Assembly: GCF_001421745.1 (NCBI RefSeq)
Contig: NZ_LMKW01000008.1
Span: forward strand, 1,027-65,026
DNA: 64,000 nt
Source: Sphingomonas sp. Leaf230
Lineage (GTDB): Bacteria > Pseudomonadota > Alphaproteobacteria > Sphingomonadales > Sphingomonadaceae
Reading direction: 5' to 3'
Within the stretch, counting starts at the first letter, position 1, and each line of letters begins with the position of its first letter. Shown piece by piece: positions 26,314-35,761 of the stretch. The position numbers were made by a program, and so were the translations under genes. The notes below the pieces were generated by a model that was not told where the DNA came from, did no database searches, and saw only the letters and a list, made by a program, of their open reading frames with translations.

Positions 26314-28089
26314 ATGGCCAAGCCGATACCCGAAGAGAAGACGTCCCGCCGGATCGGCGATCTCGCGATGGTGTGGCGTCACGCCTCACAATACCCTCGC
26401 CAAATCGCATTCGCGGGGCTCGCGCTGATGATGACCTCGGCCGCGACGATCGGCATCCCATACGGATTCAAGCGCGTCATCGACCGCGGCTTTGGCCCCG
26501 GCGCGGGCGGGTCGGTCGCCAACTCGTTCCACTATTTGCTGATGATCGTCGTCGTGCTCGCCCTCGCGACCGCGGTGCGCTTCTACTACGTGTCGTGGCT
26601 CGGAGAGCGCGTCGTCGCGGATATCCGCACCAACGTGCAACGCCATCTCCTCCGCCTGACACCGCGCTTCTTCGAGGAGAATCGCCCGTCGGAAATCGCC
26701 TCGCGCCTCACGTCGGATACGGCGCTGATCGAACAGGTCGTCGGCAGCACGGTGTCGATCGCGCTGCGCAACACGTTCACCGGCATCGGCGGGCTGATCT
26801 ACCTGTTCGCGATCTCGCCGAAGCTAGCGGGCATGCTGATGATCGGCATCCCGCTGATCATCCTGCCGATCGCGCTGCTCGGCAAACGCGTCCGCAACTA
26901 CTCGCGCACCTCGCAGGACCGCGTCGCCGATGTCGGCTCGATCGCCACCGAGACGCTCGGCGCGATGAAGGTCGTGCAGGCATTCGGGCAGGAAGACCGT
27001 GAGGCAGCGCGGTTCGCGGACGCGGTCGGCGCGACGTTTGCCGCGGCTCGCGCCCGTATCATGCTCCGCGCCGTGATGACGGCGATCGTAATCGGCCTCG
27101 TCTTCGGGTCGATCACATTAGTCCTGTGGGAAGGTGCGATCGACGTTGCCGCCGGCCGCATCAGCGGCGGCGCGATCGCCGCGTTCGTCCTGACCGGCGG
27201 CATCGTCGCAGGCGCGTTCGGTGCGTTGACCGAAGTATATGGCGACCTTTTGCGCGGTGCCGGTGCGGCCGGACGCCTGTCCGAACTCCTACGCGAAAAG
27301 CCCGAGATCGCCGCGCCTGCCAATCCGGTCGCCCTGCCCCAGCCGCCACGCGGCGCGCTCGCGTTCGAGGGGGTGCAGTTCCACTACCCGACGCGGCGCG
27401 ATGTCGCCGCGCTCAACGGCTTCTCGCTCGACGTGAAGCCGGGCGAGACAGTCGCCGTCGTCGGCCCCTCCGGCGCAGGCAAGACGACCCTCTTCCAGCT
27501 GGTCCAGCGCTTCTACGACCCCGACGCCGGCCGCGTGACTCTCGACGGCATCGACCTCCGCGACGCCGATCCGGCGGAAGTCCGCGCGCGGATCGCGATG
27601 GTGCCGCAGGAAACGATCATCTTCGGCGCCTCGGCCCGCGACAACCTCCGCTACGGCGACTGGTCCGCGACCGACGACCAGCTCTGGGCCGCCGCCGAAG
27701 CCGCCAACGCCGCCGAGTTCCTGCGCAAGCTCCCCGAAGGCCTCGATACGTTCCTCGGCGAAGGCGGCGCACGGCTGTCGGGTGGCCAGCGCCAGCGCGT
27801 CACGATCGCCCGCGCGTTGCTTCGCGATGCGCCGATCCTGCTGCTCGACGAGGCCACCAGCGCGCTCGATGCCGAGAGCGAGCGGCTCGTGCAGGAGGCG
27901 CTCGAGCGGCTCATGGCGAACCGCACCACGCTGGTCATCGCGCACCGCCTCGCTACCGTGCGCGCGGCCGAGCGGATCATCGTGATGAGCGACGGTCAGA
28001 TCGTGGAGGAAGGCTCGCACGCGTCGCTGATGACCAACAGCGGGCTCTACGCGCGGCTCGCCAGTCTGCAGTTCAACGAGGCCGCCTAG
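26314..28089 (+). CDS. MsbA/ABCB-type ABC exporter half-transporter
   Basis: The 591-residue protein fuses a six-helix export domain (about residues 25-320) to an ATPase domain. Walker A is GPSGAGKTT (about 384-392), the signature is LSGGQRQRV (about 487-495), Walker B is ILLLDEATSALD, and the H-loop is VIAHRLATV. The coupling region FFEENRPSEIASRLTSDTALIEQVV is typical of ABCB-like exporters. It should homodimerise in the inner membrane and flip or export lipids or hydrophobic compounds; the substrate is not evident. The start ATG gives MAKPIPEEK. Its stop overlaps the convergent tfoX-like gene by the palindrome CTAG. Confidence 0.92.
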   Translation: MAKPIPEEKTSRRIGDLAMVWRHASQYPRQIAFAGLALMMTSAATIGIPYGFKRVIDRGFGPGAGGSVANSFHYLLMIVVVLALATAVRFYYVSWLGERVVADIRTNVQRHLLRLTPRFFEENRPSEIASRLTSDTALIEQVVGSTVSIALRNTFTGIGGLIYLFAISPKLAGMLMIGIPLIILPIALLGKRVRNYSRTSQDRVADVGSIATETLGAMKVVQAFGQEDREAARFADAVGATFAAARARIMLRAVMTAIVIGLVFGSITLVLWEGAIDVAAGRISGGAIAAFVLTGGIVAGAFGALTEVYGDLLRGAGAAGRLSELLREKPEIAAPANPVALPQPPRGALAFEGVQFHYPTRRDVAALNGFSLDVKPGETVAVVGPSGAGKTTLFQLVQRFYDPDAGRVTLDGIDLRDADPAEVRARIAMVPQETIIFGASARDNLRYGDWSATDDQLWAAAEAANAAEFLRKLPEGLDTFLGEGGARLSGGQRQRVTIARALLRDAPILLLDEATSALDAESERLVQEALERLMANRTTLVIAHRLATVRAAERIIVMSDGQIVEEGSHASLMTNSGLYARLASLQFNEAA

Positions 28090-28424
28090 ACCTTGTTGGG
28101 CTTGGGCTTTTTCGGTTTCGGCATCGGCAGTTCGGCGGTCGAGATGCGGACGAGTTCGGCCAGCCACTCCGCATCGTCCCAGCGATCCGCGTCGACCAGC
28201 AGGCACGGTTTCGCGCCCGGATAGGGCGGCGCTTCGTCGATCGCCCCAGCGAACGCGCGGCCACCCGGGGTTGGCTTCACGAACAGCTGGTCGTCGCAGA
28301 TCAGCGCGACCATCCTACCGTCGCAATAGACGCCGTATTCGCCGAACATCGGCTTTGCGGAGACCTCCCCCGCCGCGGCGAGCTGATCGACGATGAACGC
28401 GACGGTCTTGCGATCGGAGGCCAT
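28086..28424 (-). CDS. TfoX N-terminal domain family protein
   Basis: The 112-residue product is the TfoX_N module alone: AFIVDQLAAAGEVSAKPMFG, YGVYCDGRMVALICDDQLFVKP, then AKPCLLVDADRWDDAEWLAE. TfoX controls competence genes in gammaproteobacteria, but stand-alone N-domain proteins of alphaproteobacteria have no established role. The C-terminal tail is Pro/Lys-rich (MPKPKKPKPNKV). GAGGA 8 bases upstream supports ATG 28424. Its stop codon shares CTAG with the convergent ABC gene. Confidence 0.85.
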   Translation of the reverse strand: MASDRKTVAFIVDQLAAAGEVSAKPMFGEYGVYCDGRMVALICDDQLFVKPTPGGRAFAGAIDEAPPYPGAKPCLLVDADRWDDAEWLAELVRISTAELPMPKPKKPKPNKV

Positions 28425-28532
28425 CGGGTGATCCTCGCAGATCGGCGCGGCCTTGGCGAGCCATGCCGACGACGGCGTTTCGCTTGCGATGCCATGCCCG
28501 CGCGCGCAAACTCGACAAAACAGGAGATGGAT

Positions 28533-29690
28533 ATGCGCGATTTCGACATCGTCATCTACGGCGCGACCGGGTTCACGGGCCGACTCGTGGCGGAGTATCT
28601 CGTCCAGACCTACCCGACCGGCGTTCGCTGGGCGATGGCCGGGCGATCGCTCGCCAAACTGCAGGAGGTCCGCGACCTGATCGGTGCCCCCGCAGAAACC
28701 GCGCTGATCGCTGCCGACTCCGACGATCCCGCCAGCCTCCGCGCGATGGCCGAACGCGCCACCGTAGTTATCTCGACGGTCGGACCGTACCAGCTGTACG
28801 GCTCCAACCTCGTCGCCGCCTGCGCCGGGACCGGCACCGGCTATGTCGACCTGTGCGGCGAGCCAGCCTGGATGCGCCACATGATCGACGCGCATGAGGG
28901 CGAGGCGACGCGGACGGGCGCGCGGATCGTCTTCTCGTGTGGGTTCGACTCGATCCCGTTCGATCTCGGCGTGCTGACATTGCAGGATGCGGCGAAGGCC
29001 AAATACGGCATCCCAGCACCTCGCGTGAAGGGACGCGTGCGGAAAATGCAGGGGACGTTCTCGGGCGGAACCGCGGCGAGCCTAAAGGCGACGCTCGCCG
29101 CCGCCGCACGCGATCCCGGCATCGTCAAGCTGCTGACCAGCCCGTTCGCGCTGACCCCCGGCTTCCAGGGACCGCATCAGCCGACCGGGCTGCTCCCGGA
29201 GTACGACACGACCATATTGGCCTGGGTCGCGCCGTTCGTGATGGCGCCAATCAACACCAAGAACGTCCACCGCACCAATTTTCTGCTCGGCGAAACCTAT
29301 GGTGCGGACTTCGTCTATGACGAGATGATGGTCGCGGGATTGGGCGATCTCGGCAAGGTCGCTGCCGAGGCGATCGCCAAGTTCAATCCATTCTCGGGCG
29401 ACAAGGGGCCGAAACCCGGCGAAGGCCCGTCGAAGGAGGAGCGCGATGCCGGCCATTACGACCTGCTGTTCGCGGGTATCATGCCCGACGGCGAGCGGAT
29501 CGACGCGGTCGTCACCGGCGACCGCGATCCCGGCTATGGCTCGACCAGCAAGATGATCGCCGAGGCGGCGCTGTGCCTCGTCCAGGACGTGGAGGGCGAT
29601 GGCGGGATCTGGACGCCGGGTGCGCTGATGGGGGCGACGTTGCGCGAACGGCTAGTAGCGAAGGCGGGGCTGACCTTCACGGTCGGGTGA
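28533..29690 (+). CDS. Saccharopine dehydrogenase-like NAD(P)-binding reductase
   Basis: The 385-residue protein starts with a Rossmann motif (IVIYGATGFTGRLVAEYL) and has the family's ISTVGPYQLYGSNLVAACAG, YVDLCGEPAWMR and FSCGFDSIPFDLGVL blocks, with FSGGTAASLKATL in the middle. Relatives include mycobacterial trans-acting enoyl reductases and the eukaryotic SCCPDH, so reduction of a lipid-like substrate is plausible. It is not a lysine-pathway enzyme. AGGAG lies 6 bases upstream of ATG 28533; an ATG at 28527 overlaps that site. There is no coupling to neighbours. Confidence 0.85.
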   Translation: MRDFDIVIYGATGFTGRLVAEYLVQTYPTGVRWAMAGRSLAKLQEVRDLIGAPAETALIAADSDDPASLRAMAERATVVISTVGPYQLYGSNLVAACAGTGTGYVDLCGEPAWMRHMIDAHEGEATRTGARIVFSCGFDSIPFDLGVLTLQDAAKAKYGIPAPRVKGRVRKMQGTFSGGTAASLKATLAAAARDPGIVKLLTSPFALTPGFQGPHQPTGLLPEYDTTILAWVAPFVMAPINTKNVHRTNFLLGETYGADFVYDEMMVAGLGDLGKVAAEAIAKFNPFSGDKGPKPGEGPSKEERDAGHYDLLFAGIMPDGERIDAVVTGDRDPGYGSTSKMIAEAALCLVQDVEGDGGIWTPGALMGATLRERLVAKAGLTFTVG

Positions 29691-29990
29691 TCAACCGCGA
29701 AAAAACCGCGTGGCGATCCAGGCGATCAGCACCGACACGATGATCGCGATCGGCACGGCGAGACGTCGGCGTCGCTCGACAGAAGCATAATGCGCGTCGA
29801 GATCGAAATAGAAGCGACCTGGCGCGGTTTCGCGGACGATGCCGTTGGCGCGAAGCCGATCGAACGTCGCCTGCTCCGAAACGTCACGAGGTAGGAAGGC
29901 GATCGCATCGTCGGGTCCGATCGCGTGGCGCGCCAGAAACAGCGCCGGGATGACTCCGCGTATCCGATGTGGCCGCAACGCCATCGGCAT
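29691..29990 (-). CDS. Small membrane protein, paralogue of upstream gene
   Basis: The 99-residue product (MPMALRPHRIRGVIPALFLA...) has a cytoplasmic winged-helix-like part (AIAFLPRDVSEQATFDRLRA, then GIVRETAPGRFYFDLDAH) and one C-terminal membrane helix (VPIAIIVSVLIAWIATRFF). It shares layout with the gene 31 bp upstream on the same strand (FxxLRxxGIVxxxxxGRYYxD followed by a hydrophobic tail), so the two arose by duplication. The start is uncertain (29990 or 29984), with no strong ribosome-binding site. I know no function for the family. Confidence 0.6.
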   Translation of the reverse strand: MPMALRPHRIRGVIPALFLARHAIGPDDAIAFLPRDVSEQATFDRLRANGIVRETAPGRFYFDLDAHYASVERRRRLAVPIAIIVSVLIAWIATRFFRG

Positions 29991-30021
29991 GCCGGATGGG
30001 CTCGGATTTACCGGCGAGAGT

Positions 30022-30318
30022 TTATTCGGCAAGCGTGAAGACCGTCGCCGCCGCCGCAACGCTTGCAGCCACGCCCGACACCCCGACGATCGCTGCTGCA
30101 CGTAGTCGTACCGAAGCGCGAAATGCGCCGAGCTTTCGCGCATCGAGATGATAGCGCCCGGCCCCGTCGTCGACGATCGCGCCATAGACCCGAAGTTGGC
30201 GGAATATCCGCGCGTCCTTCGCGTCATAGCCGATCGCACGATCAGCCGACGTGGCCCGTGCCGCGACGAAATCCTTGACGATCCGTCGGCGCGATCGGCC
30301 TAGAATAAGTCCCCGCAT
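30022..30318 (-). CDS. Small membrane protein, first of a tandem paralogous pair
   Basis: The 98-residue product starts MRGLILGRSRRRIVKDFVAA and contains RIFRQLRVYGAIVDDGAGRY followed by a C-terminal hydrophobic helix (AAAIVGVSGVAASVAAAATVF). GGGGGAAGAG lies just upstream of ATG 30318. The soluble half is similar in pattern to the next gene downstream, consistent with a small tail-anchored DNA- or protein-binding module. Cotranscription with its paralogue is likely. Confidence 0.6.
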   Translation of the reverse strand: MRGLILGRSRRRIVKDFVAARATSADRAIGYDAKDARIFRQLRVYGAIVDDGAGRYHLDARKLGAFRASVRLRAAAIVGVSGVAASVAAAATVFTLAE

Positions 30319-30368
30319 ACTCTTCCCCCCGCGCCGATCTCGCATAACGCGGAGGGTTTGCGCAAATC

Positions 30369-32600
30369 CTAACGTCGCTTGCCTTGGTGGCGGATGTTCG
30401 CCGGGCGACCACGCCGCTTGATCTCGCGCACCGGCTTGCGGCCGCCACGCGGAGGCTGGGCCGCGCCCTTCCCCTCGGGCATCTCGAAGCGCAAAGCGCC
30501 CGACACGGGGTTCGCCTCGGCGAGCCGCAACTCCAGCGTCTGGCCCTGCGCGAACATGTCGCCGCTATGCTCGCCGGTCAGCGTCCGCGCGCCCTCGTCG
30601 AAGCGGAAATATTCGCCGCCCAGATCACGCACCGGCATCAGGCCGTCGCCACCGATCCCCTCCACCGTCGCGAAGAAGCCGAAATTAGTAACGCCGGTGA
30701 TTCGCACGTCCATCACCTGGCCGACACGCTCGGACAGGAACGCCGCGACGTAGCGGTCGGTGGTGTCACGCTCGGCCTCCATCGCGCGGCGTTCGAGCCG
30801 GCTGATGATTTCGCCGACTGACTCCATGTTGGCCGCATCGTCCGCCGGCAACCCGCCCTCGCCAAGGCCGTAAGCGGAGACCAACGAGCGGTGGACAAGC
30901 AGATCGGCATAGCGCCGGATCGGCGAGGTGAAGTGCGCGTAGCTGCCGAGGCTGAGGCCGAAATGCCCGTGATTGCCGGGCGCGTAATAGGCCTGGGTCT
31001 GGGTGCGAAGGATCTGCTCCATCACCTGCGGGCGGAAATCCGCATCGCCGATCCGCTCGATGATGTGGTTGAACGTCGCCGGGCGGACGACCTGCCCGAG
31101 CGCGAACGGCACGTCGAACGTCTCGAGATATTCCTTGAGCGCCGCCAGTTTCTCACGGATCGGCGGCTCGTGGATGCGGTACATGACCGGCGCCTTCTTC
31201 GCCTCCAGCGCCTTGGCTGCGGCGACGTTGGCGGCGATCATGTAATCCTCGATCAGCCGGTGCGCATCGAGCCGTTCGCGCGGCGACACCGACATGATCC
31301 GTCCCTGCTCGTCGAGCACCACGCGACGCTCCGGCAAATCGAGATCGAGCGGCGCCCGCGCATCCCGCGCCTTGGCCAGCGCATGCCAGCAGGCCCAGAG
31401 CGGCTGCAATACGCTCAGCATGTCGCCGCGGTCGTCCGCCACCGGCGATGCGGCGTCGATAATCGCCTGCGCCTCTTCATACGCCAGGTTCGCGGCGATC
31501 CGCACCACCGCGCGCGTAAAGCGCCACGACTTGAGCGAACCATCCTTGCCGATCCGCAGATGGCACGCGAGCGCTGCACGGTCCGCGCCTTCCTTCAGCG
31601 AGCACACCTCCGCGGAGAGAATCTCCGGCAGCATCGGCACGACGCGGTCGGGGAAATACACCGAGTTCCCGCGCCGCCGCGCCTCGCGATCGACCTCGGA
31701 CTTCGGTCGGACATAGAAGCTGACGTCCGCGATCGCGACGATCGCCTTCCACCCGCCGGCATTCGACGGATCATCGTCCGCCTCAGCCCACACCGCGTCG
31801 TCATGATCGCGCGCATCCTCGGGATCGATCGCGACGATCGGCAGGTCGCGCAGATCCTCCCGGCCCTCCCCCAATGGCAGCTTCGAGACCCGCTCCGCTT
31901 CGTCGAGCGCCTCCTGCGAGAACACGTCCGGAATACCGAGCTTGTGGATCGCGATCAGCGAGAAACTACGTGCTGCGAACGGATCACCCAGCTTCTGTAC
32001 GACACGGGCGGCGATCTTGGGCGGCTTGCCCGCAAGTTCCGCCAGCACGAGATCGCCCGGCGCCGCACCGCCCGCATCCGCCACGGCGAACTCACGCCGC
32101 TCGCGCTTGTCGACACCGGTTAGCCACAGCCGTCCGGCCTCCTCGCGCAACACGCCGAGCACCTGTTCGGATGCCGGCGCGAGCACCTTCATCGGATGGG
32201 CGATCCAGCCGTTTCCGGCCTCCTCGGTCCGCGCGAGGATTCGCTCGCCGACGCCGAGTGCACCGCGCTTCCGCTCGCGTACGCGCAACCGCGGCGGCGG
32301 CACGCCCTCTGCCTCCCAGCGCTCGGGCACCGCCCAGACGTTGCCGCCGTCGTCGACGTCCGCGATCCGCAGCACCGTCACCTTCGGAATGCCGCCCATC
32401 TTGTGGAACGCGCGGCCTGGAGCGCTGTCGATCAGCCCCTCGTCGGCCATGTCCTTCAACAGCGCTTTCAGCCCGATCTTGTCCTGCGCGCTGAGCCCGA
32501 AGCCCTTGGCGATCTCGCGTTTCCCCGCGGGCACGTCGGAAGTGGCGATGAAGTCGAGGATCTGCTCGCGCGTCGGAAGACCGGCTTTTGGTTTGTACAT
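30369..32600 (-). CDS. rnr: Ribonuclease R
   Basis: RNase R is a processive 3'-5' exoribonuclease that degrades structured RNA in the cytoplasm. The 743-residue protein has an N-terminal helix-turn-helix-like region (REQILDFIATSDVPAGKREI), cold-shock domains, and the RNB catalytic domain with its Asp cluster (VAIDPEDARDHDDAVWAE). YFPDRVVPMLPEILSAEVCS and HFTSPIRRYADLLVHR follow. A C-terminal S1 domain (GQVMDVRITGVTNFGFFATV) and a basic tail (RGGRKPVREIKRRGRPANIR) complete it. It is of usual length. It lies divergent from glpD with 52 bp between. Confidence 0.95.
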   Translation of the reverse strand: MYKPKAGLPTREQILDFIATSDVPAGKREIAKGFGLSAQDKIGLKALLKDMADEGLIDSAPGRAFHKMGGIPKVTVLRIADVDDGGNVWAVPERWEAEGVPPPRLRVRERKRGALGVGERILARTEEAGNGWIAHPMKVLAPASEQVLGVLREEAGRLWLTGVDKRERREFAVADAGGAAPGDLVLAELAGKPPKIAARVVQKLGDPFAARSFSLIAIHKLGIPDVFSQEALDEAERVSKLPLGEGREDLRDLPIVAIDPEDARDHDDAVWAEADDDPSNAGGWKAIVAIADVSFYVRPKSEVDREARRRGNSVYFPDRVVPMLPEILSAEVCSLKEGADRAALACHLRIGKDGSLKSWRFTRAVVRIAANLAYEEAQAIIDAASPVADDRGDMLSVLQPLWACWHALAKARDARAPLDLDLPERRVVLDEQGRIMSVSPRERLDAHRLIEDYMIAANVAAAKALEAKKAPVMYRIHEPPIREKLAALKEYLETFDVPFALGQVVRPATFNHIIERIGDADFRPQVMEQILRTQTQAYYAPGNHGHFGLSLGSYAHFTSPIRRYADLLVHRSLVSAYGLGEGGLPADDAANMESVGEIISRLERRAMEAERDTTDRYVAAFLSERVGQVMDVRITGVTNFGFFATVEGIGGDGLMPVRDLGGEYFRFDEGARTLTGEHSGDMFAQGQTLELRLAEANPVSGALRFEMPEGKGAAQPPRGGRKPVREIKRRGRPANIRHQGKRR

Positions 32601-32652
32601 GGTACAGAGATAGTCGGTAGGCCCGCCATTACCAAACGGCTAAGCTACGGGC

Positions 32653-34128
32653 ATGACGCAAAGTTACGACATCCTCATCGTCGGCGGCGGCATCAACGGC
32701 GCCGCGATCGCCCGCGAGGCGGCACTGAACGGCCTGTCGGTCCTGCTCGTCGAGAAGGGCGACCTCGCCGGCGCGACCTCGTCCGCCTCGACCAAGCTGA
32801 TCCACGGCGGACTGCGCTATCTCGAATATTACGACTTCAAGCTGGTCGCCGAGGCGCTGCGGGAGCGCGAACGCCTGGTGAAGGCCGCGCCGCACATCAT
32901 CCGCCCGATGCGTTTCGTCCTACCGCACGAGAATGCGGTACGGCCCTGGTGGATGGTCCGGCTCGGCCTGTACCTCTACGACTGGCTTGGCGGCCGCATG
33001 ACGCTGAAACGATCGCGGGGCCTGCGCAGGAGCGACACCGCCTACACCGCGCCATTGAAGAACGGCGCGCGCGGCTTTGTCTATTCCGACGCGTTCGTCG
33101 ATGACTCCCGCCTTACCGTGCTGAATGCGATGGACGCATACGCCAACGGCGCGGAGATCGCAGTCCGCACCGAACTCGTCACCGCCCGCCGCGACGGCGG
33201 AGTATGGCGCGCGACGCTGTCGGACGGCCGCGACGTCACCGCGCGCGCAGTCGTCAACGCTGCCGGCCCTTGGGTCGCCGAGTTGCTCGGCAGGCTTGGC
33301 ATCAATGCCAGCGCCGGCGTCCGGCTGGTCAAGGGCAGCCACATCGTCATGCCCCGACTGTACGAAGGCGACCACGCCTATATCCTGCAACTTGCCGACC
33401 GCCGCATCGTCTTCGCGATCCCGTATCAGGGCCAGACCGAGATCGGCACGACCGACATTCCCGTCGACCGGCCCGAAGACGCGGTAATCGACGCGGGCGA
33501 GATCGCGTATCTCTGCGACGCCGCGAACCAGCACTTCACGCGTCAGATCACCCCTGCCGACGTCACCTCGACGTGGTCCGGCGTGCGCCCGCTCTACGAC
33601 GACGGCGCCAGCGAAGCGAAGGCGGTCACGCGCGACTATGTCCTCGAACTCGACACGCTCGGCGATACGGGCGCGGCGCCTCTGCTGTCTGTGTTTGGTG
33701 GCAAGATCACGACGGCCCGCCATCTCGCCGAGGAAGCGCTCGCAAAGATCGCCCCCGCGCTGGGTACGACCGACCGCCAGATGACTCGCGACCGTGCTTT
33801 CCCCGGGGGCGCCATCCCACCTTTCGCGACCTATCTCGCGCAGGTCCGCGCGCGATGGCCGTTTCTCGGGGATGCCCGTAGCGAACGGATGGCGCACGCT
33901 TACGGGGCTTTGCTCGACGACATGCTCGCGGGTGTCACCGACACAGCCGGGCTCGGCTCCGACCTTGGCGGCGGCCTGACCGAGATCGAAGCGCGCTGGA
34001 TGCACGATCGCGAATGGGCGAGGATACCCGAAGATGCATTAATGCGCCGCAGCAAGCTCGGACTGCGCCTCACCGAGGCGGAAACGGACGCGTTCGGTGC
34101 GTGGTGGAGCACGACATTCCTCTCGTAA
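32653..34128 (+). CDS. glpD: Aerobic glycerol-3-phosphate dehydrogenase
   Basis: The membrane-associated FAD enzyme oxidises glycerol-3-phosphate to dihydroxyacetone phosphate and feeds electrons to quinone. The 491-residue protein has the FAD motif GGGINGAAIAREAA at residues 10-23, ATSSASTKLIHGGLRYLEYY, ARAVVNAAGPWVAELL, TEIGTTDIPVD and LSVFGGKITTARHLAEEAL, all typical of GlpD. A C-terminal helical cap follows. No glpK or glpF is nearby. The start ATG follows CTACGGGC, a weak ribosome-binding site. Confidence 0.95.
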   Translation: MTQSYDILIVGGGINGAAIAREAALNGLSVLLVEKGDLAGATSSASTKLIHGGLRYLEYYDFKLVAEALRERERLVKAAPHIIRPMRFVLPHENAVRPWWMVRLGLYLYDWLGGRMTLKRSRGLRRSDTAYTAPLKNGARGFVYSDAFVDDSRLTVLNAMDAYANGAEIAVRTELVTARRDGGVWRATLSDGRDVTARAVVNAAGPWVAELLGRLGINASAGVRLVKGSHIVMPRLYEGDHAYILQLADRRIVFAIPYQGQTEIGTTDIPVDRPEDAVIDAGEIAYLCDAANQHFTRQITPADVTSTWSGVRPLYDDGASEAKAVTRDYVLELDTLGDTGAAPLLSVFGGKITTARHLAEEALAKIAPALGTTDRQMTRDRAFPGGAIPPFATYLAQVRARWPFLGDARSERMAHAYGALLDDMLAGVTDTAGLGSDLGGGLTEIEARWMHDREWARIPEDALMRRSKLGLRLTEAETDAFGAWWSTTFLS

Positions 34129-34194
34129 TCGTTGGGGCTTGCATGTTTTACGATTGAGCATATCCTCGACGCATATCTATCGAGGAGACCTCCA

Positions 34195-34464
34195 ATGGCC
34201 ACATACCCGGACCTCCAAGTCGATCCCGAGGATAAGAATCTCGTGATCCTGCAGAGCCTGATCTGCCTGTTGCGCGAAAAGAACATACTGTCGCGCGCCG
34301 ATATCGAGGAGCTGTGCGACACGGTGAAGCGCCGCGCGAGCGATCATGCGAGCGATCCGCTTCCCTGCCAGATGAACGGCGCGCGTGCAGCCGCCACCGA
34401 AGTCGCGCAGATTGGCGATTACATCGGCCGCAAATACGGCGGAAAGCACCGCCGTCCGATCTAA
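34195..34464 (+). CDS. Hypothetical small cytoplasmic protein
   Basis: The 89-residue product (MATYPDLQVDPEDKNLVILQ...) is mostly helical (SLICLLREKNILSRADIEEL) with a basic C-terminus (KYGGKHRRPI). It has no membrane helix and no family I recognise. A GAGGAG ribosome-binding site at 34182-34187 fixes the start. An upstream segment (34144-34163) resembles one at 34692-34713 downstream of the gene and may be promoter DNA. Confidence 0.6.
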   Translation: MATYPDLQVDPEDKNLVILQSLICLLREKNILSRADIEELCDTVKRRASDHASDPLPCQMNGARAAATEVAQIGDYIGRKYGGKHRRPI

Positions 34465-35041
34465 ACGTAGGCGTCCGAGCACGCGTTGGCGTAGTTAAGG
34501 ATAGTCATCTTACGCGGCGTGATACGCGCGAGGTCGAGGAAATATCGTGGTGGACGCTTCTGTGACCTGGGGCTTTGGCTGGTCGTATAGAGCGACGCGG
34601 GAAGTTTATGGACGCCATGTTCGCCGCCCTCCACCATAGTTTCAGCAGGCCCGCATGATAGCAGCGGCTAATAAATAGCTGCTAGACGTCGTGTTTTACG
34701 GTTGTGCACATATTTTTCGAAGAGCAGTCGGTGCATTCACCATCATCGGTTTAGACCCGAGCGTCGGTCACCGACGTGGTCTTATGTCCGCGATAGCGAA
34801 CCGCCGAAGTGTGGTCTTCGCGAACTCACCACGTGTCGTACCAAATGGCTGACTTACTCTTGGACGTATTCTTGCGGGAACTGATCGCTCAGGTTGCAGC
34901 TCCTCCGATATCCTACGTCGCGAGACGCGTAAGTAGCCGACCGGCTCGTCGGCAACCCAAGCCTCAGCGATGAGCAAAGCAGGCGGGCAATCGCGAGCGC
35001 GATTGCTGTGAGTCTTGCCTTCGCTTTACCACCTAGCGCGA
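34465..35041. other. 577-bp intergenic region without a gene
   Basis: No supported coding frame or RNA gene was found. It contains TGTTTTACGGTTGTGCACAT at 34692-34711, similar to the segment upstream of the preceding gene, and the hairpin at 34987-35006 listed separately. Local base composition is less G+C-rich than the flanking genes. Confidence 0.5.
34987..35006 (-). terminator. Hairpin after the SPOR gene
   Basis: GCAATCGCG and CGCGATTGC are exact complements separated by AG, so a stem of 8 bp with a 4-nt loop can form about 35 bases beyond the SPOR-protein stop. There is no clear T tract, so its role as terminator is inferred from position. Confidence 0.4.
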
Positions 35042-35761
35042 TCAGCTCGCGACGAAGCATGTCTCGCCGGCGACGCGCAACCGGCCACAGATATCCGCCG
35101 CCTGGTTTGCGCTGCCCGCGTTCACGCGTAGGCGATACAGGGTACGGCCACCGGCTGCGACTGGCTGGACCGACTTGCCGAGCGCGCCGACATACGCAAA
35201 CCGCTTCGAGAAGTTCGCCCAGGCGGCGTTGGCGACCGCCTCGCTGGGATAGGCACCAAGCTGGACCAGCGACCCACCGGTAGCCGTGCCACCGCCATTG
35301 GGCTTCGAGGGTGCCAGGGGTGCCGCAGCGACCAGACGACCACCCGAGGCAGGAACCTGTGCGACCGCATTGCGACCCGCCACGTCATCGGGCTTGGCCG
35401 CCACCGCACGCTTGCCCGCGACCGGCGCCTCCGGCACGCCGCGCAAATCGATCGCGCCATTGCCCGACTTGCCCGCGCTGGTCGCGATCGCCGAGTCGCC
35501 CTCGCCCTTGACCTTCAGGCCGCCGGCGTCGTCTGGCTTGACCTTGTAGTCGCCCTCCTGAGCGGCGATCAGCTGGCCGTCGCCGGTGGGCGCGCGCTGT
35601 TGCAGCTTGTAGATGCCGAAGATGATCGCCGCGAGGATGGCTAGGCCGAGCACGACGAGCGCGATCACGCGGCCGATACCGACGGTTTCCTGTTCGTCCG
35701 GCTCGACGGTTTCGAGCCATGGGAGCCGGTCTTCCTCGCGCAGATCCATATCTTCGGCCAT
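35042..35761 (-). CDS. SPOR-domain membrane protein
   Basis: The 239-residue protein has an acidic cytoplasmic N-terminus (about residues 1-28) and one membrane helix (GRVIALVVLGLAILAAIIFG). A flexible periplasmic linker rich in A/G/P/K follows, then a C-terminal SPOR domain from about residue 165 (GSLVQLGAYPSEAVANAAWA ... LYRLRVNAGSANQAADICGR). SPOR domains bind denuded septal peptidoglycan, so a role at the division site is likely. The start ATG overlaps the argS stop (TGATG), making it translationally coupled to argS. In many alphaproteobacteria an argS-SPOR pair is followed by nagZ and scpAB; those are absent here. Confidence 0.88.
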   Translation of the reverse strand: MAEDMDLREEDRLPWLETVEPDEQETVGIGRVIALVVLGLAILAAIIFGIYKLQQRAPTGDGQLIAAQEGDYKVKPDDAGGLKVKGEGDSAIATSAGKSGNGAIDLRGVPEAPVAGKRAVAAKPDDVAGRNAVAQVPASGGRLVAAAPLAPSKPNGGGTATGGSLVQLGAYPSEAVANAAWANFSKRFAYVGALGKSVQPVAAGGRTLYRLRVNAGSANQAADICGRLRVAGETCFVAS

